A DNA stretch of 64,000 nt, taken from positions 1 through 64,000 of the forward strand of contig JAATFX010000142.1 of NCBI GenBank assembly GCA_015654925.1, written 5' to 3'. Source of the stretch: Enterobacterales bacterium. Lineage in GTDB: Bacteria > Pseudomonadota > Gammaproteobacteria > Enterobacterales > Enterobacteriaceae. Below are positions 10,020 to 18,570 of the stretch, one piece after another. Below the pieces are notes generated by a model that saw only the letters and a program-made list of their open reading frames with translations, made no database searches and was not told the DNA's origin. Positions within the stretch are counted from its first letter, which is position 1. Each line of letters starts with the position of its first letter. The position numbers were made by a program, and so were the translations under genes.

Positions 10020-10035
10020 GGTTATCTGCCCTCCC

Positions 10036-10770
10036 TCATTGTGGTTTCAGCATGGCGATCATGAAATCCTTGCTGCTCTCGATCTTGCCCTGCTGGATAG
10101 CGGCGGCCGGATCGACGTGTTTCGGGCAGACATCGGAACAATAACCGACAAAGGTACAGCCCCAGACCCCGTTTTCGCCGTTAAGCTGCGGCATACGCTC
10201 TTTCTTGCCGTGGTCGCGGTTATCCAGGTTGTAGCGCTGGGCCAGGGTGATGGCCGCGGGACCGATAAACTCCGGATTAAGACCGAACTGCGGGCAGGCG
10301 GCGTAGCACAGGCCGCAGTTGATGCAGCCGGAGAACTGGTGATATTTCACCATCTGCGCCGGCGTCTGCTTATTGGTGCCTTCGGAGGGCAGGCGCGGAT
10401 TGCCGATGATATAAGGCTTGATGGCCATCAGGCTTTCGATGAAGTGGGTCATATCGACCACCAGATCGCGCTCGATGGGGAAGTGGCCGAGGGCCTCCAC
10501 CTTCAGTCCGTGGGTATAATCACGCAGGAAGGTTTTGCAGGCCAGTTTCGGCACCCCGTTGACCATCATGCCGCAGGAGCCGCAAATCGCCATACGGCAA
10601 GACCAGCGATAGCTGAGCTCGGGATCGAGACGGTCCTTGATGTAGCCCAGGGCATCCAGCAGCGAGGTCTGCGCATCCCAAGGCACCTGGTAGTCCTCAA
10701 GATGCGGCGCGCCGTCCGTTTCCGGGTTGTAGCGCATCACTTGCATGGTCAGGGTGTTCATCTCAGCCAT
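10036..10770 (-). CDS. frdB: Fumarate reductase iron-sulfur subunit FrdB
   Basis: From the ATG giving [10 protein letters not shown] the protein is 244 residues, identical in length to E. coli FrdB. The plant-type 2Fe-2S ligands are C58, C63, C66 and C78 ([11 protein letters not shown] then LACKT). The C-terminal half carries [12 protein letters not shown] and [12 protein letters not shown] for the 4Fe-4S and 3Fe-4S clusters. It relays electrons from menaquinol to the FrdA flavin. A longer open frame extends upstream into frdA but lacks similarity. The start overlaps the frdA stop by 8 bp. Confidence 0.96.
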   Translation of the reverse strand: MAEMNTLTMQVMRYNPETDGAPHLEDYQVPWDAQTSLLDALGYIKDRLDPELSYRWSCRMAICGSCGMMVNGVPKLACKTFLRDYTHGLKVEALGHFPIERDLVVDMTHFIESLMAIKPYIIGNPRLPSEGTNKQTPAQMVKYHQFSGCINCGLCYAACPQFGLNPEFIGPAAITLAQRYNLDNRDHGKKERMPQLNGENGVWGCTFVGYCSDVCPKHVDPAAAIQQGKIESSKDFMIAMLKPQ

Positions 10771-12577
10771 TTGCCGACTCCTTGTTTTTCTTATCCTGGG
10801 CGCTCTTGTCCTGTGCGGTGGATTCGCCGCCGTAGACGCGTTTGGCCGGCGGCAGGGTGGTGATGCGCACATCGGTATAATCGATGCGCGGCGCGCCGCC
10901 GTCCTCTGACCGGAACGTCAGGGTGTGTTTCAGGAAATTAACGTCATCGCGTTCGGTGCAGCCGGCGTCCAGGCGCTGGTGGGCGCCGCGGGACTCGCGG
11001 CGGTTAAACGCGGCGTGGGCCATACATTCGGCCACATCCAGGCCATGTCCCAGCTCGATGCTATACAGCAGGTCGGTATTAAACACACTGGAGCGGTCGG
11101 TGATTTTCACCCGTTTAAAGCGTTCTTTCAGGTTGGCCAGGGTATCGATGGTTTTTTGCATCAGCTCCGGCGTGCGGTAAATCCCGCAGCCTTCTTCCAT
11201 CGACAGGCCCATCTCGTCGCGCAGATCGGCCCAGTTTTCCGTGCCTTCCTGGTTCATCAGCGCGTGCAGGCGGTTTTCCACATCCTGCGCCTGGGCGTCG
11301 AGGCCGCTGCCGGCGGCGGGAGATGCCGTCAGCGCGCGCTGCGCGGCCTGTTCGCCGGCCAGGCGGCCGAAGACCACCAGCTCGGCCAGGGAATTGGACC
11401 CCAGGCGGTTGGCGCCGTGCAGGCCCACCGAGGAACATTCGCCCACGGCGAACAGCCCGGTAATGCGGGTTTCACAGGTTTGATTGGTTTCGATACCGCC
11501 CATCGTATAGTGCGCGGTGGGGCGCACCGGGATCGGATCTTTCACCGGATCGACGCCCACATAGGCTTTGGCCAACTCGCAGATAAACGGCAGCCGTTCC
11601 AGCAGCTTCTTCTCGCCCAGGTGGCGCAGGTCGAGATAGACCACATCGCCGCGCGGGGTGGCGATGGTGCGGCCGGCGCGCCATTCGTGCCAGAATGCCT
11701 GGGAGAGTTTGTCCCGGGGGCCGAGCTCCATATATTTGTTTTCGGGATGGCCCAGCGGGGTTTCCGGACCCATGCCGTAATCCTGCAAATAGCGGTAACC
11801 ATCTTTATTGACCATAATGCCGCCTTCGCCGCGGCACCCTTCGGTAATCAGGATACCGGAGCCGGGCAAGCCGGTGGGATGGTACTGTACGAATTCCATG
11901 TCGCGCAGGGGAATGCCGTGGTTCAGGGCGATGCCCATGCCGTCGCCGGTGACGATGCCGCCGTTGGTATTGTAACGATAGACCCGGCCGGCGCCGCCGG
12001 TGGCCATGACCACCGAGTTGGCGCGGATCTGGATGCGGGCGCCTTCCATCATATTGATGGCCACCAGGCCGCGGACATGGCCGTCATCCACCAGGATATC
12101 GAGCACAAAGTGCTCGTCGAAGCGTTTGATATTAGGATACTTGAGCGAGGTCTGGAACAGGGTATGCAGAATATGGAAACCGGTTTTATCGGCGGCGAAC
12201 CAGGTGCGTTCGATTTTCATGCCGCCGAAACGGCGCACATTGACGCTGCCGTCGGGCTTGCGGCTCCAGGGACAGCCCCACAGCTCAAGCTGCGTCATCT
12301 CTTCCGGGCAATGGCGGACAAAATGTTCCACCACGTCTTGTTCGCACAGCCAATCGCCGCCGGAGACGGTATCGTGAAAATGAGAGTCGAAGGAGTCGTG
12401 ATCCTGGGTGACGGCGGCGGAACCGCCTTCGGCGGCCACGGTATGGCTGCGCATCGGATAGACTTTCGATACCAGGGCGATGGTCAGTTGGGGATGGGCC
12501 TGCGCGGCGGCGATTGCCGCGCGTAAACCGGCGCCCCCCGCCCCTATGATGGCGATATCGGCGTTAAATGTTTGCAC
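10763..12577 (-). CDS. frdA: Fumarate reductase flavoprotein subunit FrdA
   Basis: The 604-residue catalytic subunit reduces fumarate to succinate at a covalently bound FAD. The N terminus has the dinucleotide-binding GAGGAG (12-17), and His45 in [10 protein letters not shown] is the FAD attachment site. Substrate-site motifs include HPTGLPGSG and the [10 protein letters not shown] segment. The start is GTG, as in E. coli frdA, behind GGAG. A large antisense frame covers the gene but has no protein-like features. It leads the frdABCD operon, downstream of a perfect FNR box. Confidence 0.97.
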   Translation of the reverse strand: MQTFNADIAIIGAGGAGLRAAIAAAQAHPQLTIALVSKVYPMRSHTVAAEGGSAAVTQDHDSFDSHFHDTVSGGDWLCEQDVVEHFVRHCPEEMTQLELWGCPWSRKPDGSVNVRRFGGMKIERTWFAADKTGFHILHTLFQTSLKYPNIKRFDEHFVLDILVDDGHVRGLVAINMMEGARIQIRANSVVMATGGAGRVYRYNTNGGIVTGDGMGIALNHGIPLRDMEFVQYHPTGLPGSGILITEGCRGEGGIMVNKDGYRYLQDYGMGPETPLGHPENKYMELGPRDKLSQAFWHEWRAGRTIATPRGDVVYLDLRHLGEKKLLERLPFICELAKAYVGVDPVKDPIPVRPTAHYTMGGIETNQTCETRITGLFAVGECSSVGLHGANRLGSNSLAELVVFGRLAGEQAAQRALTASPAAGSGLDAQAQDVENRLHALMNQEGTENWADLRDEMGLSMEEGCGIYRTPELMQKTIDTLANLKERFKRVKITDRSSVFNTDLLYSIELGHGLDVAECMAHAAFNRRESRGAHQRLDAGCTERDDVNFLKHTLTFRSEDGGAPRIDYTDVRITTLPPAKRVYGGESTAQDKSAQDKKNKESANG

Positions 12578-13438
12578 TGCGTTTCTCCAATGTCCACCTA
12601 ACCGGCGCTACATCCAGACGGGATAGCCGGTCGGGGTGATGGTAAAAAAGCATGCCTGCGTATACGACGTTGAGGAGGGATAATGGCAGCCGGGGCGACA
12701 TATTATTCTCCTGCTTCTCAGACATTGCATCGGTTTTTTTAAAAATTATGTAACTAAAGTAAGTAGAATAATTAAATTAATCAAAATTAATTTCGTTTAT
12801 TCTAAATAGAGTTAAAAAGCTCATTAATATGAGTCGTCATCATAGTATGCGTTTATCAGGAAATATCTAATTGATGTGGATCAATAAAAGCTTGTCGATT
12901 TATTGCGCCCCGCCGCCGCCGGATATTATTGTGCCCCCGCGGTATAACGGCCGGGCGGTTTTTTGCCTGTTTCGGTCATAAAAAATAATAATTTCAATCA
13001 TTAATTTGTCATGATGCCCGCAGCGGGTACGCTACTGGCCGCGATTTCCAGCGGCGTGATTATCGTTAAGTGCGGTTATCCAAACTACTTTGCCGGTAAT
13101 TATTCATTTTGTGAACATGTGATTTGCAATTTGATGAATAATGACTTATTAGCCAATACCAATATAGGCGGGTGAGCCGGATCGCGGGCATTATCTTTAT
13201 CGGCGCCCTTTATCCCTCTCTGCGCGATTGCGGGTTGGCGCCGCCTGGATACCGGCCGGTTCCGGCCAGCGTTCATTTTTTACGGCTCGGGCACGGCGTT
13301 TGGCACGTTATGTGGTACGGGACGCGGTGGGCGGGGCAATACTTCCTTTGCCGATAACGGTTGCGATATACGCCATGGCCGTTAACCCCGCGGCATACGG
13401 TTATTAGCTAAGTTGTATATGCAGCATTAAGGCGAGAC
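12578..13438. other. Intergenic region frdA to MarR gene: frd promoter and possible gene relic
   Basis: The first 310 bp hold the frd leader and FNR-controlled promoter, annotated separately. Bases 13011-13410 contain short open pieces that look membrane-protein-like in different frames: a 54-codon piece from ATG 13011 with PAAGTLLAAISSGVIIV, then frames near 13260-13400 with a YGSGTAFGTLCGTG piece and, one frame away, ILPLPITVAIYAMAVNPAAYGY. Interrupting stops and frame changes suggest a decayed transporter gene. I could not assign a family, and chance is possible. Confidence 0.4.
12842..12884 (-). promoter_or_regulatory. Putative FNR-dependent frdABCD promoter
   Basis: TTGATGTGGATCAA at 12871-12884 fits TTGAT-N4-ATCAA at all ten conserved positions. 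Reading toward frdA, a TACTAT hexamer at 12847-12842 matches the -10 consensus at 4 of 6 positions. It implies a start near 12836, which puts the FNR box centre at -41.5, the class II activation position. The leader would be about 258 nt, longer than that of E. coli frd. The box is seen directly; the transcript start is inferred. Confidence 0.78.
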
Positions 13439-13906
13439 ATGAAAATAATCAAGGCTCCAGCGGTGGACAAAGAAGTGATTAGCGAGATGGGCGATACCTG
13501 CGTATTGATGCGCGCCCGGCTGATTTCGCGGGTCATTACCGCCATTCATGATGAAGAGCTGGCATCGCTGGGCATCGGCTCCGCCCAGTTCGCCCTATTG
13601 GTCGTGATCTATCAAATCGAGCCGGTCACCCGGGCGGAAATCGGCCGTTATAATCACCAGGATCGTTCGACCCTGACGCGTAATATGCGGCTGCTGCTGG
13701 AGCAGGGCTGGATTGAAGAGATCCGCAACCCGGACAGCGCCCGGGGCCGGCCGGTATTGCTGACCCAGGCGGGCAAGGACTTATTATATAGCGCCGAGCC
13801 GGGATGGCGCGCGGCGCAGGCGCGCGCCAGAACCTTGCTCGGCAAGCAGGGCGTGAGCGCGGTGATGGCCACCGCCAAACGCATTATGGAACTGCAGCCG
13901 GGCTGA
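13439..13906 (+). CDS. MarR-family transcriptional regulator
   Basis: This 155-residue protein has the MarR winged-helix layout: N-terminal dimer helices, then a helix-turn-helix around residues 60-85 (RAEIGRYNHQDRSTLTRNMRLL), the wing (NPDSARGRPVLLTQAGKDLL) and C-terminal helices. The ATG follows GGCGAG. It stands alone, convergent with the aminotransferase gene, and downstream of a long intergenic stretch. Targets cannot be told from the sequence; phenolic or amino-acid-derived ligands are usual for the family. Confidence 0.85.
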   Translation: MKIIKAPAVDKEVISEMGDTCVLMRARLISRVITAIHDEELASLGIGSAQFALLVVIYQIEPVTRAEIGRYNHQDRSTLTRNMRLLLEQGWIEEIRNPDSARGRPVLLTQAGKDLLYSAEPGWRAAQARARTLLGKQGVSAVMATAKRIMELQPG

Positions 13907-13935
13907 CGGGCGATGAGCCGCATACCGCCGGCGCT

Positions 13936-15150
13936 TTAACTGAGCGCCCCGCACGCATTTATCAGCCGCGCGCAGGCCTGCTCCAGACGGTCGGTGGCGA
14001 TGGCATAGGCCAAACGCAAATAACCCGGCGCGCCAAATGCCGATCCTTGCAGGGTGGCCACGTGGGCCTCGCGCAACAAATACCCCGCCACATCGCTATC
14101 ATTATCCAGCCGCCGGCCCGCCGGCGTATGTTTCCCGATTAATGCCTGGCAGTTGGCGAAGACATAGAATGCGCCGGGGGGCAGTTGCGCGCTCATCCCG
14201 TCGATCCGCTCGAACATGCGCATGACGATGGCGCGGCGTTCGGCCAGCACCGTCAGCCAGCCGCCGAGAAAATCCGCCGGCTGGTTCAGCGCCGCCACGG
14301 CGGCGGCCTGCGAAATGGCACTGGGATTAGAAGTGCTTTGCGATTGGATCAATTGCATGGCGTCGACCAGCCATTGCGGACCCGCGGCATAACCCAGGCG
14401 CCAGCCGGTCATGGAATATCCCTTGGACAGCCCGTTAACCGTAAGAATACGGGCGCGCAGCCGCGGTTCGATTTGCGCCAGGGTGTAAAAAGGCCGCCGG
14501 TCCAAACGGATATGCTCATAGATATCATCCGACATCACCATGACCTGCGGGGCGGCAAGCAACACGTCCGCCAACTGGCCCAGCTCTTCGCGGCTGTATA
14601 ATGCCCCGGTAGGATTATTGGGGGAGTTGAGAATTACCCACCGGGTGCGGTCGGTAATCGCCGCGGACAGATCGGCGGCCGACAGCTTCCAGCCGTCGGC
14701 TTCGCGACAGGAGACGATGCGCGGTTCCCCTTCGGCCAGCGCCACCATGTCGGGATAAGATACCCAGTAGGGCGCGGGGATAACCACCTCGTCGCCGGGT
14801 GACACCGTGGCCAGCAGCGCGTTAAAAATCAATTGCTTGGCGCCGCAGCCGGCGATAATTTCCCGGGGATGGTAATCCAGGCCGTTTTCGCGGCTGAATT
14901 TGCCGGCAATGGCGAGTTTAAGCGCCTCGGTGCCGGCGACGGCGGTGTATTTGGTCTCGCCGGCCGAAATGGCCTCGATGCCCGCGCGTTTGATATGCTC
15001 CGGCGTATCGAAATCCAGTTCGCCTTCGCCGAGGTTAATCACATCATACCCCTCGGCGGTCAAGGCCCTGACCATGTCGGCAATCGCCGCCGTGGACGAC
15101 GGTTTGGCCCGGTTCATGCGCGGGGCCAGGGCGGGAGCGGTCGGTTTCAT
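13936..15150 (-). CDS. Class I pyridoxal-phosphate aminotransferase (aspartate aminotransferase-like)
   Basis: The 404-residue fold-type I aminotransferase has SPNNPTG at 176-182, SDDIYEH around D208-Y211, the Schiff-base Lys243 in NGLSKGYSMTGWR, and the substrate carboxylate Arg near 384 (YLRLAYA). These fit the bacterial I-gamma aspartate aminotransferase group, which moves the amino group between an amino acid and 2-oxoglutarate. Its ATG overlaps the stop of the upstream 44-codon ORF (ATGA), so the pair is probably co-translated. Its place beside the GntR-controlled amino-acid transport and amidohydrolase operon suggests a catabolic role there. The exact substrate is not clear. Confidence 0.88.
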   Translation of the reverse strand: MKPTAPALAPRMNRAKPSSTAAIADMVRALTAEGYDVINLGEGELDFDTPEHIKRAGIEAISAGETKYTAVAGTEALKLAIAGKFSRENGLDYHPREIIAGCGAKQLIFNALLATVSPGDEVVIPAPYWVSYPDMVALAEGEPRIVSCREADGWKLSAADLSAAITDRTRWVILNSPNNPTGALYSREELGQLADVLLAAPQVMVMSDDIYEHIRLDRRPFYTLAQIEPRLRARILTVNGLSKGYSMTGWRLGYAAGPQWLVDAMQLIQSQSTSNPSAISQAAAVAALNQPADFLGGWLTVLAERRAIVMRMFERIDGMSAQLPPGAFYVFANCQALIGKHTPAGRRLDNDSDVAGYLLREAHVATLQGSAFGAPGYLRLAYAIATDRLEQACARLINACGALS

Positions 15151-15281
15151 TTAAGCGTACCCCCCGGCGTTGCCCCAAACGTAATTCCCGCGCGCGGGTC
15201 GGCGGCGATGGCGCGAAACCGCGTGACGGTAATATTAAAAATCCCGCTCAGGCGCGCGCGGCACTCGGTGATATCTTGCAT
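15147..15281 (-). CDS. Small hypothetical protein (44 aa), translationally coupled to the aminotransferase
   Basis: From the ATG at 15281 a 44-codon frame runs to a TGA that overlaps the aminotransferase ATG (ATGA, 4 bp). A good ribosome binding site (AGGAAAA) lies five to six bases upstream of this start; a longer frame of 67 codons has no such signal. The protein begins MQDITECRARLSGIFNITV and ends in a basic, glycine-rich tail (GITFGATPGGTLK). I recognise no family. The coupling and ribosome binding site argue that it is translated; it might also be a leader needed for aminotransferase translation. Confidence 0.55.
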   Translation of the reverse strand: MQDITECRARLSGIFNITVTRFRAIAADPRAGITFGATPGGTLK

Positions 15282-15647
15282 GTCTTTTCCTATAAGCAGT
15301 GGGATAAGCGAATCAATCCGGTTTGCGGCGGCGATCGCCGTGAAATACACATCGGGCCGGAATAAGGCATCTCGGCCGCATAAAGCGATGCTTTCACGTC
15401 GTTATCCCCAGCCCGCCGCAGATGAGTATAGTATTGTTCTTTTAGGTTCATTTTATACAATAACTTTTATGACGGCGCCATCATAACTTGGCGGTTTAGG
15501 AGGGATACGGATTTTTGTTTTTGATTTTAAACGGGATATTGCAGATGGTAATATTGTACGCAAAGTATAAAGAGTACGTTTAGCGCAAGGCTATTTGTAT
15601 GCAAATGGCTCCCGTCGCCGCCGGCCGCCGCCGACGGAACGGCTGGA
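15282..15647. other. Intergenic region upstream of the 44-aa ORF
   Basis: This 366-bp stretch lies between the small ORF and the GntR regulator gene, both on the minus strand. A TATACT hexamer on the minus strand near 15430 could be the -10 of the small ORF/aminotransferase promoter, but no good -35 was seen. An imperfect palindrome centred on TTTGTATGCAAA (about 15589-15608) lies 20 bp past a GC-rich repeat downstream of the regulator stop. No credible gene is present. Confidence 0.5.
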
Positions 15648-16307
15648 TTAATAGCGGGTAATGATGTCGATAATCGATGACCGGATATTGTCGATGTGGC
15701 GGGACGTTTCCAGCGCCGCGCTTTGCGCATCGTCATTTTCCAGCGCGGCGATAATCGCCATATGCTCATTTAACACCGGCATCATGCGTTTATCGACCCG
15801 CTTTAGGGAAAACATGCGGGTTTTACGCCGCAATTCATCGATCATCTCCGCCAGCAGCTTATTTTCGCAATAGTTGGCAATCAGGCCGTGCAGCTCGGCG
15901 TCCACCAATTGATGCTCGTAGCTGGCGGGATCGTTGGCCAGTTTTAATTTCTCGATTCTGTCGCGCACGGCTTTTAACTTGGCCAGGGGGATTTTTCCGG
16001 CCGAGCGGGCCGCGGCTTCGGTTTCCAGCAGGCGCCTGACGTGCAGGATTTCCAGTATTTCCTGTAGCGTGACCATGCGCACAAACAGCCGATTATTGGA
16101 TTTACGCTCCAGGACCTTCTCGCCTTCAAGGCGGTGCATGGCTTCGCGCAGGGGAGTGCGTGAAATGCCCAGTCTTAATGCCAGCGCGCGCTCCTGGATC
16201 TGATCTCCCTGTTTCAATTCCCGCGAGATGATCAAATCGAGTAATGCTTCATAAGCCTGATTGCCCAGTCCGCCGTTGCTACCTTCCAACAACCTGGTTT
16301 GCGTCAT
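15648..16307 (-). CDS. GntR-family transcriptional regulator (FCD subfamily)
   Basis: The 219-residue protein has an N-terminal winged helix-turn-helix (LKQGDQIQERALALRLGISRTPLREAMHRL, about residues 31-60) and an all-helical FCD ligand domain from about residue 80 (ILEILHVRRLLETEAA). Such regulators usually repress a neighbouring catabolic operon and respond to a small acid or amino acid. It is divergent from the ABC transport/hydrolase operon, and near-identical 12-bp sequences sit in both promoters, so self-control plus control of the operon is likely. Confidence 0.9.
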   Translation of the reverse strand: MTQTRLLEGSNGGLGNQAYEALLDLIISRELKQGDQIQERALALRLGISRTPLREAMHRLEGEKVLERKSNNRLFVRMVTLQEILEILHVRRLLETEAAARSAGKIPLAKLKAVRDRIEKLKLANDPASYEHQLVDAELHGLIANYCENKLLAEMIDELRRKTRMFSLKRVDKRMMPVLNEHMAIIAALENDDAQSAALETSRHIDNIRSSIIDIITRY

Positions 16308-16365
16308 AATTTATCTTTGGTTTTCATAAAATTGGTTAAAGGGGGTCGGCAATTGGCGCTGCCCT

Positions 16366-16377
16366 ATGGAATACCAC
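16366..16377 (-). promoter_or_regulatory. Operator-like sequence in the GntR gene promoter
   Basis: On the minus strand this reads GTGGTATTCCAT, which equals the 12-mer at 16794-16805 (GTGGTATACCAT) at 11 of 12 positions. Just upstream on the minus strand, TTTACT and TATACA spaced by 17 bp could be the promoter of the GntR gene. The location suggests autorepression; binding is inferred. Confidence 0.6.
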
Positions 16378-16773
16378 GTGTATATAATCTTATTAATAAA
16401 AAGTAAAGTATCAATCGCCATCCCGGCGTTCTGTCGCGGGTGCGGTTGCACAATAATAAAACAACGGCACCGCCATGGTGCATTATTTCCGTTTACCTGA
16501 CGGCGACGCCAATCACCGGGGCTGCGCGACGCCCGCCGTAATTAGGGTAGGGCCAAGGTGCCGGTCCATGGCCTATCGTGATAAGAATTATGATCTTTTA
16601 TCCCCCGGCGGTCATACTGCCTGAATGCATATTGCGGCATTCCGTTATTCGGACGTAGTGCTTAGCCATTGTTGGCACGTGAATTGCTGAGGGTATTGTA
16701 AGGAGTAAATATACCAGCGGTATGCCAGATATTTAATTTTCTAGCGTAGGGGGAGTAGAAATAAATAATTGAC

Positions 16774-16816
16774 TTGATAATTTTACCAACCAAGTGGTAT
16801 ACCATTTGGATACCAT
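16774..16816 (+). promoter_or_regulatory. Promoter with overlapping GntR-type operator for the ABC/hydrolase operon
   Basis: TTGATA (16774-16779) and TATACC (16798-16803), 18 bp apart, form a plausible sigma-70 promoter. The perfect palindrome TGGTATACCA (16795-16804) covers the -10 and fits the TnGT-ACnA type of FCD regulators. A second half-site ATACCAT follows as a direct repeat at 16810-16816. Binding there would block the promoter. Confidence 0.65.
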
Positions 16817-16898
16817 AAATGTTCTGGCCGTTAGCCCGCTAGCGTGGGCTGCCAGAGCGCTCAGCAAACCCAGTTATCCAATTAATAAGGATAAAGCG

Positions 16899-17717
16899 AT
16901 GCGTTTTCTCTCTACTTTTAGAATGAAGAACCTTATACGGACTGGAGCTTTACTCGTTGTGGTTTTGGGCGGCGTCCATGGGGCGAATGCGGCGGATAAT
17001 ACGGTGGATAAGATTCTTTCCAAAGGGGAATTGCGCGTTTGCTGGGCGGAAGATAACCCCTATTCCTATAAAAACCCCAGTTCCGGCAAATGGGAAGGCT
17101 TTTATCACGACATGGCGTCGGATCTGGCTACGGCCATGGAAGTAAAATTAATTGATGTGGATTCAACATTCAAAACCATCGTCGGCAGCGTTAAAAATAA
17201 TGAATGCGATATCGGCGGCGCCGCGCTGTTTGATACCATCAAGCGCGCAGAAGTGGTGCTATTTACCGCCCCGATTTCCTATGAGACCAGCGGCGCTTTT
17301 GTTAAAAACGATTCCCCTTATAAAACTTATGCCGACCTGGATCAGAAAGGTAAGGTGATTATTTCCAAGACGGGGTCGGCCTCCGGCGATTTCGCCAAAC
17401 GCTTTTTCAAAAATGCCGAATTAAAATTCGTCGCCTCGGACAACAGCTCGGTGGTGGCGGCCGAAGTGGCCAATGGCCGGGCCGATGCCTGGTGGGTCGC
17501 CTATACCTCTACGTCGAGAATGTTGCAGGAAAACAAACAATTCAATATGCGGCCGCTGGGCGACCAGCCCCTTAACCGCGTGGGCATCGTCTGGATTGTT
17601 AATCTCAATGAATACCATTTGCAGCAGGTGATCAATGTATGGCTGCGTGGCCAGCTTGACTCCGGCCGCACCGCCGAGCTGTGGAAAAAATGGTTTGGCA
17701 CCGAGTTTGTCCATTGA
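16899..17717 (+). CDS. ABC transporter periplasmic amino-acid-type binding protein
   Basis: Starting at the ATG behind AAGGATAAAGCG, the 272-residue protein has a signal peptide (hydrophobic core 14-25, cleavage near HGANA) and an SBP_bac_3 fold with CWAEDNPYSY, WEGFYHDMASDLATAM and CDIGGAALFDTIKRAEVVLFT, as in glutamine- and general-amino-acid binding proteins. It is the first gene of a nine-gene operon and delivers substrate to the two permeases next door. The ligand is unknown; the hydrolases downstream hint at an N-acylated, N-carbamoylated or cyclic amino acid derivative. Confidence 0.9.
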   Translation: MRFLSTFRMKNLIRTGALLVVVLGGVHGANAADNTVDKILSKGELRVCWAEDNPYSYKNPSSGKWEGFYHDMASDLATAMEVKLIDVDSTFKTIVGSVKNNECDIGGAALFDTIKRAEVVLFTAPISYETSGAFVKNDSPYKTYADLDQKGKVIISKTGSASGDFAKRFFKNAELKFVASDNSSVVAAEVANGRADAWWVAYTSTSRMLQENKQFNMRPLGDQPLNRVGIVWIVNLNEYHLQQVINVWLRGQLDSGRTAELWKKWFGTEFVH

Positions 17718-17779
17718 TTAACCCTGGTGCCGGCCAGCCCGGCATCCAGCCTTCTTCTCCGGCCAGAAAGGGATCAGGT

Positions 17780-18562
17780 ATGCCAGCTTCGCCAATGCCC
17801 AGGCAACGTAACAGGATGGACCCGCAGATCGTCGCCGGAACGCTGGTGGTCGCCGCCGCTTTCGCCTTTATTTTATATAGCGTGAAATGGCAATTCGTGC
17901 GCACCCTGGATTTCTCGGTGATTTACCAGTACTGGCCGCTACTGGCCAAAGGGTTATCCATGACGCTGTTTATTACTCTGGTCTCGGTGGCGACGGGTCT
18001 GATTTGCGGCGTTATGCTGGCTATTTTGTACCAGGTCCCCTCCAGGATATTGCGGATACTGATTACCATCCATGTGGAAGTCTGGCGCTCGACCCCGTTG
18101 CTGGTGCAAATATTCTGGATTCACTTCGCCTTGCCCCAGCTCACCGGCATCCCCACCCCGGCGCTGGTTTCCGGCATTATCGCCATGACGCTGCAATCCA
18201 GCGCCTATCTGACGGAAATTACGCGCGCCGGCATTGAGAATATCCCGCGGGGGCAATGGGAGGCGGCCAAGGTGCTCAATCTTTCAGGGCGGACGACGTG
18301 GCTGGTGGTGATCCTGCCGCAGGCGCTGCGTTTAATGCTGCCGGCCCTGTGCAATACCGTGCTGAGCTTCTTTAAAGGCTCCACCATACTCTCGGTGCTG
18401 GCCATTAATGAACTGGTGACGGTAAGTAATAATATCGCCAGTTTTACCTTCCGGCCGATAGAAATAGTGACCTTTGCCGGCGTGGTGTTTTTTATTATTG
18501 GATACCTGATTTCCTATATGGGTTCGTTGCTTGAAAAAAGAATGTCTAAATCATCATTGTAG
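17780..18562 (+). CDS. Amino-acid ABC transporter permease (HisM/GlnP family)
   Basis: The 260-residue inner-membrane protein has five or so spans and the EAA loop (GIENIPRGQWEAAKVLNLSGRTTWLVVILPQALR) that contacts the ATPase, typical of polar amino acid uptake permeases. The frame is open from 17681, inside the previous gene, but the ATG at 17780 follows a purine-rich AAAGGGATCAGG and avoids overlap. The other permease follows after 8 bp, making a heterodimeric membrane channel. Confidence 0.9.
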   Translation: MPASPMPRQRNRMDPQIVAGTLVVAAAFAFILYSVKWQFVRTLDFSVIYQYWPLLAKGLSMTLFITLVSVATGLICGVMLAILYQVPSRILRILITIHVEVWRSTPLLVQIFWIHFALPQLTGIPTPALVSGIIAMTLQSSAYLTEITRAGIENIPRGQWEAAKVLNLSGRTTWLVVILPQALRLMLPALCNTVLSFFKGSTILSVLAINELVTVSNNIASFTFRPIEIVTFAGVVFFIIGYLISYMGSLLEKRMSKSSL

Positions 18563-18570
18563 GAGCCGGT

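Larger units (their letters stand above)
16308..16898. other. Divergent control region between the GntR gene and the transport operon
   Basis: This 591-bp region carries both divergent promoters and the operator-like repeats annotated separately. Each operator copy lies close to one gene's promoter, some 420 bp apart. A long frame from GTG 16794 runs in frame into the binding-protein gene but crosses the promoter; I treat it as spurious. I see no other gene. Confidence 0.6.

Noticed and set aside
9216-10064. A 282-codon plus-strand open frame over frdD-frdC
   Set aside because: Antisense to two well-conserved genes; Gln/His-rich low-complexity translation typical of shadow frames.
10925-12526. 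A 533-codon plus-strand open frame opposite frdA
   Set aside because: It is fully antisense to a clear frdA, has a composition typical of mirrored GC-rich coding DNA, and shows no domain or start signal.
13172-13357. A 61-codon open frame with a GTG start between frdA and the MarR gene
   Set aside because: No ribosome binding site or recognisable content on its own; treated only as part of a possible relic.
16794-16898. A GTG start extending the amino-acid binding protein by 35 residues
   Set aside because: It would begin inside the operator/promoter and lacks a ribosome binding site; ATG 16899 has one and gives a proper signal peptide.
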